A stretch of 64,000 nucleotides of DNA from Euglena gracilis (lineage: Eukaryota; Euglenida; Euglenophyceae; Euglenales). The stretch is from contig CP154957.1 in NCBI GenBank assembly GCA_039621445.1, positions 29,913,778-29,977,777 of the forward strand. Reading direction: 5' to 3'. Made by a program: the position numbers and the translations under genes. Positions 34,478 to 43,844 of the stretch are shown one piece after another. Below the pieces are notes generated by a model. The model searched no databases and was not told where the DNA came from. It worked only from the letters and a program-made list of their open reading frames with translations. Each line of letters opens with the position of its first letter. Within the stretch, counting starts at the first letter, position 1.

Positions 34478-35289
34478 CTGGAAAAGGTGATGGCCAGCTA
34501 AAAGTTCCTTCGGCATAAAAAGAAAATTTGGTACATAATTTGACCATGTGACGTCATACACAAGCAAAATGATGACCGTGTGACGTCATACTTGAGTGTG
34601 TGACCCGGGGATGACGTCATAAGGTCCAAATCATCTGCATATTTGACGTCATCAAAGCATAGGGGAAGAAAGGGTGTGGATCGAGGCGTTTTGCCGTGGA
34701 TCGACTAACAGACAAGTACCGAAAATTTTGACCAAAAAATCGGCGCGATGGGTAGTGTAGAAAATGCTGGCTGGACTCCCCTAGGGTCCAGCCCATGCTT
34801 GTGCTTACCGACCGGGGGGGGGGGAGGGGGGGTGCTCTGGGGTGCCTGCCCCTACAGGTACACCCCCCCCGGGGGGGATAGGGGTCCGTCCGGTCCGAAC
34901 CCAGAAAATTTTCATTGAAATGGCCTTTTTCGGGGTCAGAGGGGCAGGAACCCCCCAAAACCCTACCCCCCCCCTGGGGGGTCGGATCGGGTGCTATGGG
35001 GTGCCTGCCCCTGGCACCCCCCCCCTGGGGTAGGCACCCGACTGCACAAGCCTGGTCCAGCCAGCCCAGGTCCTTTAAGGGGTTTTGGGTCGGCCTGGGT
35101 AAGGTTTTTCAGCGCAAAGCGCTGAATTTTTTTGAATTGCCTTTTTAGAAAACTGCTCTTAGCGGGCCAGATTTTTGGGGGGTACCTGGAGGGGTGGGGG
35201 GGACCCCTATGGCCCGGGGGCCTTCCAAGTTTGAAAAAGGTCCAGCCGGAGAGATTTGTGGTGAACTTGTGAACCAACCACGAGTGCTC

Positions 35290-35425
35290 CTGGATGGCTG
35301 ATCCCTGTGTCCCACTGTTTTAAGTGACCCCGAACAGGCCTTTGACCTTCAGATGGTGGCAGGGCTGTGTAGGAATGAGCGTCAAAAAATATGTGTCCTG
35401 CTTGTTGAACTGTCTGGGACACTGA
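35290..35425 (-). CDS. Exon candidate: middle of cold-shock-like domain 2
   Basis: Acceptor ATATCCCAG ends at 35426. Reads SVSQTVQQAGHIFFDAHSYT, then LPPSEGQRPVRGHLKQW: GHIFF and a SEGQ turn correspond to the VFFH and EGQ positions of the fold. The 3' border is not defined. Confidence 0.4.
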
Positions 35426-35520
35426 ACTGGGATATTGGATCAACCATAGGACCGCACAGGTTTTCATTTGGATATTTGAATTGAATGAAAAAAACAATAA
35501 CAAATTGTCCAGCAACAAAC

Positions 35521-35699
35521 AGTCCTGTAGCGCTGTCAGAAAGACAATGGCATTCTCTATGTTCATGACGTAGCCATTGACAACTTCCCCAGGCCGTGGA
35601 AGGACAGTTTCATGCTGGTACAGTTCCGCAACAGCCACAATGCGGGCAACTGTTGAGTTGGCAGGAACAATGCAGATAACTGTCATGCCCAATGCTGGC
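35521..35699 (-). CDS. Exon candidate: end of domain 1, start of domain 2
   Basis: Acceptor-like AAAG at 35700. Reads ALGMTVICIVPANSTVARIV, like the last strands of a cold-shock domain (G-x-x-V-x-F/C...A), then PRPGEVVNGYVMNIEN, like the start of the next one. Followed by donor-like GTTTGT. Links two domain copies in one exon, which supports a tandem-domain gene. Confidence 0.45.
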
Positions 35700-35785
35700 C
35701 TTTCATTACTCCAGGAGCAGGGTTGAGCACCTCAAGGGAATGTGAAAGAAAAAAAAATTCCAAAACCTTCAGTTCTTCTTCCAAC

Positions 35786-36175
35786 ATCCTGTGGCCTCAG
35801 TCCTGTGCTCCAAGCGCTGTTGTGATAGCAGAGCTCCCGTTGGTCTGCAGTCGTGACCTTGCCTCGGGCCTCTTCCACACTGGTGATCGTTCCAATAACC
35901 TCTTCCTCTGTCCGACAGCATTCCTCACCTGTGTGGTGTTGTTGCTCTCCATCTTCCTGTTGTCCAACTACGGGAGGTTCTTGTGCATATGCGGCGTCTG
36001 TGAAGGATTCTCCCACCTCTGCCGTCGTCAAGAATGCTCCATCTTCCTGAGCTCCAACTCCTTGAGGGGGTGAAGAAGAGGCAGGGTCGTGTTCATTGAG
36101 GTATCCAGTCTGCAATCCAACTTCTTCCAAATTACTAACCAGGGATAATACTTTTTGGTTCCTTGGGTATTCCAT
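35786..36175 (-). CDS. Exon candidate: acidic region and first half of cold-shock-like domain 1
   Basis: Acidic Glu/Gln-rich stretch (TEEEVIG), then GTITSVEEARGKVTTAD and CYHNSAWSTGLRPQDVG. The pattern G-x-I-x-S..., then HNSAW, resembles a cold-shock (OB-fold) domain up to the HFSA strand. Donor-like GTTGG follows at 35785. The ORF begins with ATG 36175, which could be the gene start. Family assignment is an inference from pattern only; the next islands on the same strand continue it. Confidence 0.45.
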
Positions 36176-36319
36176 TAGTTCTTTTGTTTATCTGTGGAGG
36201 AGAATAAAGTGAATAAAAAAATACATGAACGATTGGCTCTTGGGGCAATCCTAATTGCTTCTTTTCGCTTTCTGAGGCCTGCCCCAATCCTGTGTTGAAG
36301 AACTTTCCGTTTCCCAATG

Positions 36320-38593
36320 AGAACTCGAGTCAAGAACTTCGGGATTTGCAGAAACTCCTGCGAGAAACATTGCTTTCGTTTCCGAGGCATCCGCAGCGGG
36401 CCCCGATGGGTTGAGACCGCAGCATTTGCAAGACATTGTGCGGGTGGATGCAGGAGCGGCGTCTCTCGTGCTGTCAGCATTGAGCTCCTTCACCAAGGCA
36501 GCACTCGAAGGGACACTGCCGCCGTCAGCCATGCCATTCATTGCCTCTGCATCGGTGATCCCCTTGAAGAAACCGGGCCCCAGCGGCAACATCAATATCC
36601 GTCCAGTGGCCGTCGGGAACACAATTCGCCGATTTGTGGGGAAGTTTGCCATGAATTCCACAGCGGTGAAGCAACGTGCAGCAGAGTTGCTACCAAACCA
36701 ATGTGGGGTGGCAATGGAGGGAGCCTTTGAGACCATCGCCCAAGGACTGCAGTCCTTAACGCAAAACACGGGCCATCTTGCAAGTCGACCTCCAGAATGC
36801 CTTCAATGCGGTGGATCGGCAAGCTCTGCTCGATGCGGTGCGTTCACGTGCTCCGGAATTGGAAGCTTGGGCTCGCCTGTCATATGCGTCACACTCCGTC
36901 TTGTATTCTCAAGGCCACAAACTCACCAGCGAGCAAGGAGTGCAGCAAGGTGACCCCTTGGGACCGCTCTTCTTTGCCTTGACATGGCAAGATGTGGTGA
37001 CAAGACTCCCCAGGGATCTCGCAATGAATGCATGGTATCTGGATGATGGGCACCTCGTGGGCACATTGGAGGCCTTGGCGTCCTCTCTGAAATCATCCGT
37101 GCAAGCTCCAGCCGCCTCGGGGTGCACCTGAATCTGCAGAAGTGCCGCCTTTGGGGACCAGCACAAGTACAATTAAACACAGAAGGCCCAAACTTTGAAC
37201 TGCTCCGTCCCATTCCAAAAGTCCCCTGGCTGCCTGGCCATGGCCTGCGAGTCTTGGGCTTCCCAGTGGAGCACCCAACTTCAACAACGTTTCGCAAGAA
37301 AGAGGTGCAGGCTTTGGTGGATCGGATGCAGGAAGCGTGCCATGTCTTGAGCAATCTCGGTGACCCACACTGCGAGCACATTTTACTGCGTTTTTGCCTT
37401 GATGCCTGCAAAGTTATGCACTTCCTCCGCGCCATGCAAGCCGCTTCCTTGGAGGGTCCACTCCAATCGGCAGCACGCATCATTCGCCGCACGTGGGACG
37501 ACATTCTGGGTCACCCAGCTACCTCGGATGAACAGTGGGTGCAATGCACCCTCCCCCTGCGCATGGCGGGGTTGGGAATCAAGGATCCAATTGTGTTGCA
37601 AGCGCCGGCAAGGATGGCATGCATTTTATCGTCACAAGAACGCTACCAGGTGCTCAAGTTCCCGCCGGAGGCATGCGTACTGCCCCCAGACTTTGTGAAT
37701 GTGGCGACGGAGCTCCAAAAGCATTTGGGACAACAATTTGCACCACTCAAAGAATGGGTGGAGAAGCGCAAACCCGTCGACGCAGAAATGGACCATGCAA
37801 GCCAGCAATGGTGGTCCGAGAAGGTGCACTTGGCACGCAAGGAGACTTTGAAGAATGCCCTCCCCCTACGAGATCGTTGCCGGTTGCGATTACAATCAAT
37901 GCCACACACCACAGCGTGGGCCCAGACTGTGCCCAACAAAGGCATCGGAACACAAATCCCAGCATCAAAGTACCGCCTGTTGCTGAGGTGGTGGCTGGGG
38001 GGAAAAGTTGTTGACCTGCGCAGCTGGAGCACCGTGCCCATTGTGTGGTGAAGCCCTTGATCCCTTTGGTGACCATTTGCTTTGTTGCAAGAAGAACAAG
38101 CTTGTGCAGCGACATAACGCTGTACGAGATGTGCTTGCAATGGTCCTCAGAGAGAAAGGGGTGCACCCGCACAGAAGTGGCAATTGGCGGCAAGACGCGC
38201 CCGGCGGACATTGCCTTGGATGCGGTGGATCCAGCAGGGCGGCTGGCGGTCGACCTCGTGGTGTTTCACCCATTGCGCAAAGACTTCACGTGGGACGAGA
38301 CCAAGACATTGAAGAACATGGCAAGCACGGAGAACAGAAAAATCACCAAGCACCAAACAATATGCGAAGCAGCAGGATGGTTGTTCTGCCCGTTGTCTTT
38401 TCACCCATGGTCCGGCTTGGGCCCACTGGGCTCTGGACTCATCAGCCGCCTCATCAAGCAAGCACTAGGTGACAGTCAAGGTTGGGCCAGGCAACATATG
38501 TCCGCCGACATTTGGCAACGCATTTCAGCAGCTTTGATGTCATTTGTGGCAGAGCAGCTCTCGCCGACAATGTCAGTGAAAGGGCAAGACTAG
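36320..38593 (+). pseudogene. Decayed non-LTR-type reverse transcriptase with C-terminal endonuclease-like domain
   Basis: Read in pieces: 36320-36770 (SAAGPDGLRPQHLQDI, then VIPLKKPG and IRPVAVGN), 36771-37085 (QVDLQNAFNAVDRQ, GVQQGDPLGPLFFAL, catalytic YLDDG), 37086-38005 (GVHLNLQKC, LGFPVEHP), 38006-38170 (CPLCGEALDPFGDHLLCC, then RHNAVRD), 38171-38593 (KTRPADIALD, AVDLVVFHPL, to TAG). At least four 1-base frame changes separate the pieces, so it is a pseudogene. The order reverse transcriptase, CCHC-like cluster, RPAD...D endonuclease-like domain is that of a widespread eukaryotic RT family with a restriction-like endonuclease. The N-terminal half before GPDG is missing or unrecognised. 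No poly-A tail or target duplication was found. Confidence 0.85.
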
Positions 38594-38787
38594 CTCTCAC
38601 TGACAGTGACAGCACATGAGGTGCAACTGCCAAGACGCCGACAAACCGGCACCCTGATGGCAGTCTCACCCATGGATCTGGATGGGTGGCAGCAAGAAGA
38701 AGAGCAAGGTGATGGGACAAATGTGGGTCCCATTCGTATTCAATGCTCCCGACCGCAGCAAGGGGAGCCCGGTAGGAGGTAGCCCCT

Positions 38788-38836
38788 CCAGCCCACACAC
38801 ACCCACCCACACCCACACCCACACACACACAAAAAA
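38788..38836. repeat. (CA)n/(CCCACA)n microsatellite
   Basis: CACACACCCACCCACACC run next to an A-tract. Confidence 0.85.
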
Positions 38837-39015
38837 AAGACAAAAGGGCCCACGCCCCTCAGGGCAAGGCCAGCGAGAATCGAAGTGAAACCAAACAGTG
38901 ACGGGCGGGTGCAACGGCTCGCGGTGACCCGTCCCGACGGCAAAGAACAGCACGCCGACACGGGCGACGCGCTCGCACGGGCGACGCGCGGGCACGACAC
39001 GCGCGAGACACGTGC

Positions 39016-39126
39016 GAGCCGTGCCGAGCCGTGCCGAGCCGTGCCGAGCCGTGCCGAGCCGTGCCGAGCCGTGCCGAGCCGTGCCGAGCCATGCCGAGCC
39101 GTGCCGAGCCGTGCCGAGCCGTGCCT
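39016..39126. repeat. 10-bp tandem array CGTGCCGAGC
   Basis: About 11 units, one carrying A for G. Lies just upstream of the interrupted Pro-rich ORF, in a CpG-rich stretch, and could be part of its promoter region. Long open frames on both strands are a by-product of the repeat. Confidence 0.9.
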
Positions 39127-39289
39127 TAAAAATATCGCTTTCTGAGTGTCTATTTTTTTTCGTCTCCGCATAAACATGGCTGACAAGCGGGCGAGTGGCC
39201 CGTAGAAGTTATTGCAGGACTCCCTGGGCGCGACGCAGCTGCTGCTGGTCAAGTCTATCATTCGCCACCGCCTCCTCCGTGGAGTACCC

Positions 39290-40319
39290 ATGCCAGCCAA
39301 GAGATCTCGGAAGATCACTCCAGCACCTGCAGCTGAAGTAGCTGAAGTGATTGAGGAGGTTTGGGTGGACGGCGTGCTCACGCCAGACCCGTCGCCTGCA
39401 AATACGGCGCCGCTGCCTGCAACACTGGCAGAAGGGTCCCCCCAACCACCGCCTGAGACCACGGTGGTGCTGCCTGCAACAACGGTAGAGGGGTCTTCCC
39501 CCCCACCGCCTGAGACCATGGCGCAGCCGCCTGCAACAACGGCGTCCACCCACCCGCCTGGTCCATCATCGCCTGAAACAATGGCGATCCCCCAATCCAC
39601 CCCTGTGGCCTGCAACAAGAGGATTGGCAGCCCACCCCCTGGGCCCCCTGACGCCAAAAAACAGCGCACACCCCCCAGTCCAACCCCCCAGGTCACCCCA
39701 CAGCCACCCCCCACACAGTGCTGCCCTTGCACCCAATGCCGCTGTGCATGCCACGATGACAGCAGCAGCACCACATCCAACAGCTCCTCCTCCTCTGTGA
39801 GCTCCTCATCAGGCACTGCCCGGCACACTGCGGCTGAAGGTGCTGGTGCTGCTGAAGGAGCCGTAGGTGCTGAAGACGTCCCCCCTGCAGGAGTGACTGA
39901 CATCATCGACTGCACACCCTCAGCCACCACTCCACCCTCCCCAGTGTACTCACCTACCCCCACCCCCACCAAGTCATCCCCCACCACAACCACTGCACCC
40001 AAGGGGGCCTCCCCTGGTCCTGGGGACCCTGATCCCCATGCCACCCCCCTGGACCAGCCCTCTACTTCATCGACACCCTCACCACCTGATCCCCTGCATG
40101 ATGACCCCCACATCCTGGACATCCTGCTGGCACCGGTCACACCAACCCTGGGGCTGCTGAGAGCCCAACAGCGCCACTATGCTGAACGTGGACCCACTGC
40201 TGCCTGTGGAGATGACAACAGCAGAGTCTTGGACTGGTTCCAGAGCCCCAGGAGGCCTGTCACCCCAACCATCCAGCAACCCAGCCCCCCCAGCCCACCA
40301 TCCCTCAACCCTGTCACAG
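39290..40319 (+). pseudogene. Pro/Thr/Ser-rich host ORF interrupted by the retrotransposon
   Basis: ATG 39290 (MPAKRSRKITPAPAAEV). About 343 codons rich in Pro, Thr, Ser and Ala, with a short Cys patch (CCPCTQCRCAC) near 39,720-39,750 and a more ordered C-terminal part (LRAQQRHYAERG). High GC. The frame runs directly into the LTR. Removing the element and one copy of its target duplication joins codon 40319 to 58173 and the frame stays open for 25 more codons to TGA 58244-58246. An upstream in-frame ATG (39176, MADKRASGP) is cut off by TAG at 39203, although the sequence after it also looks coding. Function unknown. Confidence 0.6.
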
Positions 40320-40716
40320 TGTACGTCCCACCCCGGCTTTTCTACTTATGCTTTCCTCCCGAAAAGCCCGTGGGGGGAGTAACAATAAAATTTGCTTCCC
40401 TTTTCCCCTTTTGAATGCAAAGCACACAAGCAGAAGAATTGGTGGGACCGCAGTCCCTTATATGAAAGTGACTTTTGCTCTTTCGAGCTTTGTAAAAGAA
40501 AGAAATAAAACTTGTATTCAAATGGGACTTCGCCCTCAGAATTCTAAAACAGAATTGCAAAGCACCAAACCCAATAACCTTGAATTAGGAACCAGTTATT
40601 TTCGCTAAGCTTTCGCTAGCTCTGAGATTCTCTCTTTGTCTTATGGTTTAACCATGCCACTGTGTACAGCCCGGCCGTAGCCAGATTGTAGGCCGTAGCC
40701 CATTGTATCTGGTACA
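40320..40716 (-). repeat. 3' LTR of the giant retrotransposon (left copy)
   Basis: 397 bp and the same length as the right LTR, about 99% identical by eye. It directly follows CACAG of the interrupted host ORF. On the coding strand it lies downstream of ORF3. Equal length and near identity argue that both LTRs come from one recent reverse-transcription event. Confidence 0.93.
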
Positions 40717-41132
40717 CAGTGCCATGGCAGAATGGCTGCCTGGTACACATCCCCCTCCCAGGGCTCTGCCCGATTTCCCTTATGGACCAGGCCAGTCGGG
40801 ATGCCAGGCACAGTCCCAGGTTCAGGGAGACAGTACCAGGATACCATTGTCTGGTTCCCAATTACGGTTACCGTGTTTGGCGCACAAAGCGCAAAAGAAT
40901 TCTGGCGCGCATGCTGTGCTTTGTGCGTCTTCTTACTTGACACCGTAGTGTCTTTGTGGTCTTGAATCTTCGCGATCAACGTGTTATCGACCGAACTTAA
41001 GGCGATTCCGCCATTGTGTCTTGAAACGGTGTTAAACGCGATGATGAAGTGCGTATTCACGGTCGAGACTTCGCTCATTATGTGGGACTACGCCCATTTC
41101 AGCCGTAGCTGCTTGTACGAGGCAGGAAACCC
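40717..41132 (-). other. ORF3 3' spacer before the 3' LTR
   Basis: About 415 bp after the ORF3 TGA. No long coding-strand frame of interest; includes the candidate polypurine tract. Confidence 0.4.
40751..40759 (-). other. Candidate polypurine tract
   Basis: Minus-strand GGGAGGGGG lies 34 bp before the 3' LTR and is followed by TGTACCAGG, which resembles the LTR start TGTACCAGA. A polypurine tract normally abuts the LTR, so either a short diverged segment separates them or the tract is elsewhere. Confidence 0.3.
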
Positions 41133-43844
41133 TCAACGTTTGTGGGTTTCCTTGAAGTACTCACCCATGTGTGGGTCTTGTACCAAGGTCATTTCAGTTG
41201 GACGTAAGTCTAGGGTATCCTTGTCAGGATAATCCATGTTGATCCGTGGGATAACCCAACTTTTGACTTCTTGGATTTCCTTGGGCAGTTCGGTTTTGAG
41301 CCTTTCAGCTCGCTTGTGGAGGTAAAGCTGCAAATTTTCCCAGAAAACTCTCGGAAAAGTTGCAGGCCATATGTAATAATTCCATCTTGGATGGTTTGCT
41401 GGTACCTGTGGTGGCATCCCAGGCAGAGCGTTGAAATCAACGTTGTGCGCGCGGGATGCACAGGCACAGCGGGTTATGTGTGGTTTCAGAATGGTGCCAA
41501 CCCATTCTGAGTAATGTTCGTAACCATGTCGTTCGGGTGGGTAGTCAGGCAATAACCATCGTTGTGTGGTTTCCGAAACCGTTGAAGGCTTTGTAAAGAG
41601 TGGGTAAATGACTCGTTTCCAGTCGTCATCATTGAAGAGTAAGGGCAATCGCCCTTTTGTACATTCCACAGCAAGTCTGATTCCACCAGAATCAGTTTGG
41701 AAATCAAAGGCGATTCCGCCGCGGTCAAAAGCCTCAGCTTTCTTGAAGCTTTTGTGTTGGTACATTTGTCGTTTTGTTTTGTAGAAATTCAGGAAATCTT
41801 CCAGAACGTCCTCGCTTCCGGGTACAATCTTGAGATTTCCGCCATCTGCGGGCAACCATATGTCTGCCTGTAGGCAGTTGACACAGAAAACTGGTACGTC
41901 ACGGTCTCTGTCCTCTTCCGACCACCGGAAGTTGTTCAGTTTTCTCCAGGCAAGGATGCAATCACCGCAAATCAAAGCGGCTGTATTTGGAACGAACTCA
42001 TTGTGATGAAAATTTTTCCGTTTGTTGTCAGCATAACAGACATGCACAGCTGGCATGCTGTTACGAATGTTGTGACAGACAGTACAGAGCCAAGTTGTTT
42101 GGCCATTCGGCCTATTGTCAAACAGGAATGTTTCCCCAAGGTATTGGGCAAACACTCTTGGTGATCTGGCATTGTAGAATCGCCAAATATGGCGAACATA
42201 GTAGTTGTACTTCTGTTCGTTGAAGAACAGTGGTTCAATCCACTTGTTCAACAAAATTCCGCGTTCGCGGGCTGATTGTATCATGGCAATGCGATCTTCG
42301 ACGCTCGGCAGGTTGGAGATAATGTCCTCTTGCCAAAGGGTGGCATTATCGTCAAACGGCATATTTTCCTCTTGCGAGGTCTCTGACGTTCTATCTTGTC
42401 GAGTTCTACCTCGGAGGGTAGAAGTGACCCGGCTTTTCCCGGCCGCTTCGGTATATGTTGGTGCTGGTGTGGTAGCAGCTGGGGTCTTCGCCCGCTTTCC
42501 TGATTTGCTACCACTCCCAGGTGGAGGTGGTTTTGGCTCGTTGTGTCGTTCAGCAGGTTTGCAGGGTTCTGCAGGCTGTGGTTTAGCCTTAGGCTTACTG
42601 CCTTTCTCTTTCCGCTGTGGCGGAAGGGGGCGTTCTGCAGGCGACTTTGGAGCAGGTTTGACCGTTGGTGTGGTGGTAGGTGGTACGTCAGGAGCCGTCG
42701 GTACCACCTGTTCAGGTGTGTGTACCACTACGGGTGTTATATCATGTGGTGGTGTTGTTTCGACTGTAGTCGATTCCGTGGCTGTCACCACTTCGGGTGT
42801 TTGGACATCAGGAGTAGAACTGGCCGCGTCTGCTGCCAGTGCTGTGGTGGAAGCCGTAGCTTCTTGTGTGGGTTTCTCGCCAAGTCCCATGTCACGGGGA
42901 CTTCGCGTTGAAGAAGAAGACCTCGATCGCACCATAGCAACCATCGAGGCTACGCCACTTCGGACGCTTCCGAGGACGCGTTCTGCAGCGCGTCCGACTT
43001 GTGGTGGTATGAGTATAAAGTCGTCGGGGTATTGGTATCTTCTGATACCTTCGCGTTGTTGTCTTGTGATCAGTTCGCGAAATGCGAGTATCTCAGCATC
43101 AGTTGCTTCCTGTCCAGCTTCCGCATGTGCGGGAGTAGGTGGAACCACGTCTGCCGAAGGCGCTGCGGCCGTTGTGGAGTCTGCAGGCACTTCGGCCATT
43201 GTAAATTCTGCAGGCGCGTCAGGTTCCGCGTCTGGCAATGGTGTTTGTGGCCATGTTTGAGCAGGCGTTGTAGCTGGCACTTCGGCCCTTAGAGCATGTT
43301 GTACGCCGGCATCTTCGGGTTCAGACTCCACAGATGCGGAGGAGACGGAGCGTGTACTGTGTTCATTGTCTGTCCCTTCTTCCATTTCCTCATCGCTGGA
43401 TGATCCAGAAGAGGAAACGGACGAAGAGTGTGAAGAGTGTACGGGAGTGTGTTCCACAGACATTGTAGGTGTAGGTGGAGGTAGTGGCAAACGTTCTTCC
43501 GAACGTTTGGTTGCAGGTTTCGCTGCTGCTTTGGCTGTTGTCGTTGTAGATGATGCAGCCGTTGGAGGTTGTTCAACTGCAGACTGCGCTGCTTCGGACT
43601 CCGCCGGCTGAGGTTCAGGGAGTTTTATACGTGGTCGCAGACGGAAGTTTTGCCATCCGACAAATTTGTTTCCTCCCGATCCGCGAGGAAGCCAGTCCAG
43701 TATTGGGATGGCCAACCCATCCTTATTTGTACGTTTGCCCTTGAAAAATGGGGCAAAGTCCTCTCTTCGGAGGGTTTCGCCAAACAGGCGTTTGATGTAC
43801 TTCCGTTTTCCGTCTTCGTCCCATTCGGGTCGAAGAGGGAGGTA
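41133..43844 (-). CDS. ORF3 C-terminal segment with Cys-pair domain, no recognised family
   Basis: About 903 codons, same frame as the preceding segment across TAA 43845-43847, ending TGA 41133-41135. The join reads PKQQLPQ, stop, YLPLRPEWDEDGKRKY, with charged, structured sequence on both sides. Next comes a Pro/Thr/Ala/Glu-rich, probably disordered stretch (about 42,400-43,600), then a C-terminal domain with several Cys pairs (CTVCHN, CYAD, CGDC, CVNC; about 41,830-42,110) that look like a zinc-binding unit. It ends with a Trp/Tyr/Pro-rich region (HPRWNYYIWPATFPRVFW). Lies immediately before the 3' LTR, the position of env or accessory genes. I cannot assign a function. Confidence 0.75.
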   Translation of the reverse strand, partial: YLPLRPEWDEDGKRKYIKRLFGETLRREDFAPFFKGKRTNKDGLAIPILDWLPRGSGGNKFVGWQNFRLRPRIKLPEPQPAESEAAQSAVEQPPTAASSTTTTAKAAAKPATKRSEERLPLPPPTPTMSVEHTPVHSSHSSSVSSSGSSSDEEMEEGTDNEHSTRSVSSASVESEPEDAGVQHALRAEVPATTPAQTWPQTPLPDAEPDAPAEFTMAEVPADSTTAAAPSADVVPPTPAHAEAGQEATDAEILAFRELITRQQREGIRRYQYPDDFILIPPQVGRAAERVLGSVRSGVASMVAMVRSRSSSSTRSPRDMGLGEKPTQEATASTTALAADAASSTPDVQTPEVVTATESTTVETTPPHDITPVVVHTPEQVVPTAPDVPPTTTPTVKPAPKSPAERPLPPQRKEKGSKPKAKPQPAEPCKPAERHNEPKPPPPGSGSKSGKRAKTPAATTPAPTYTEAAGKSRVTSTLRGRTRQDRTSETSQEENMPFDDNATLWQEDIISNLPSVEDRIAMIQSARERGILLNKWIEPLFFNEQKYNYYVRHIWRFYNARSPRVFAQYLGETFLFDNRPNGQTTWLCTVCHNIRNSMPAVHVCYADNKRKNFHHNEFVPNTAALICGDCILAWRKLNNFRWSEEDRDRDVPVFCVNCLQADIWLPADGGNLKIVPGSEDVLEDFLNFYKTKRQMYQHKSFKKAEAFDRGGIAFDFQTDSGGIRLAVECTKGRLPLLFNDDDWKRVIYPLFTKPSTVSETTQRWLLPDYPPERHGYEHYSEWVGTILKPHITRCACASRAHNVDFNALPGMPPQVPANHPRWNYYIWPATFPRVFWENLQLYLHKRAERLKTELPKEIQEVKSWVIPRINMDYPDKDTLDLRPTEMTLVQDPHMGEYFKETHKR

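Noticed and set aside
35457-35500. Coding continuity between the 35.6- and 35.4-kb islands
   Set aside because: The joining stretch (LLLFFSFNSNIQ) is AT-rich and does not fit the domain; more likely intron.
38740-40140. 466-codon minus-strand ORF
   Set aside because: Antisense of the Pro-rich ORF plus the 10-bp tandem array; Gly/Val/Trp-rich by complement and repeat.
42205-43260. 351-codon plus-strand ORF
   Set aside because: Antisense shadow of ORF3; Val/Gly/Cys-rich composition is the complement of the Pro/Thr/Ala-rich linker.
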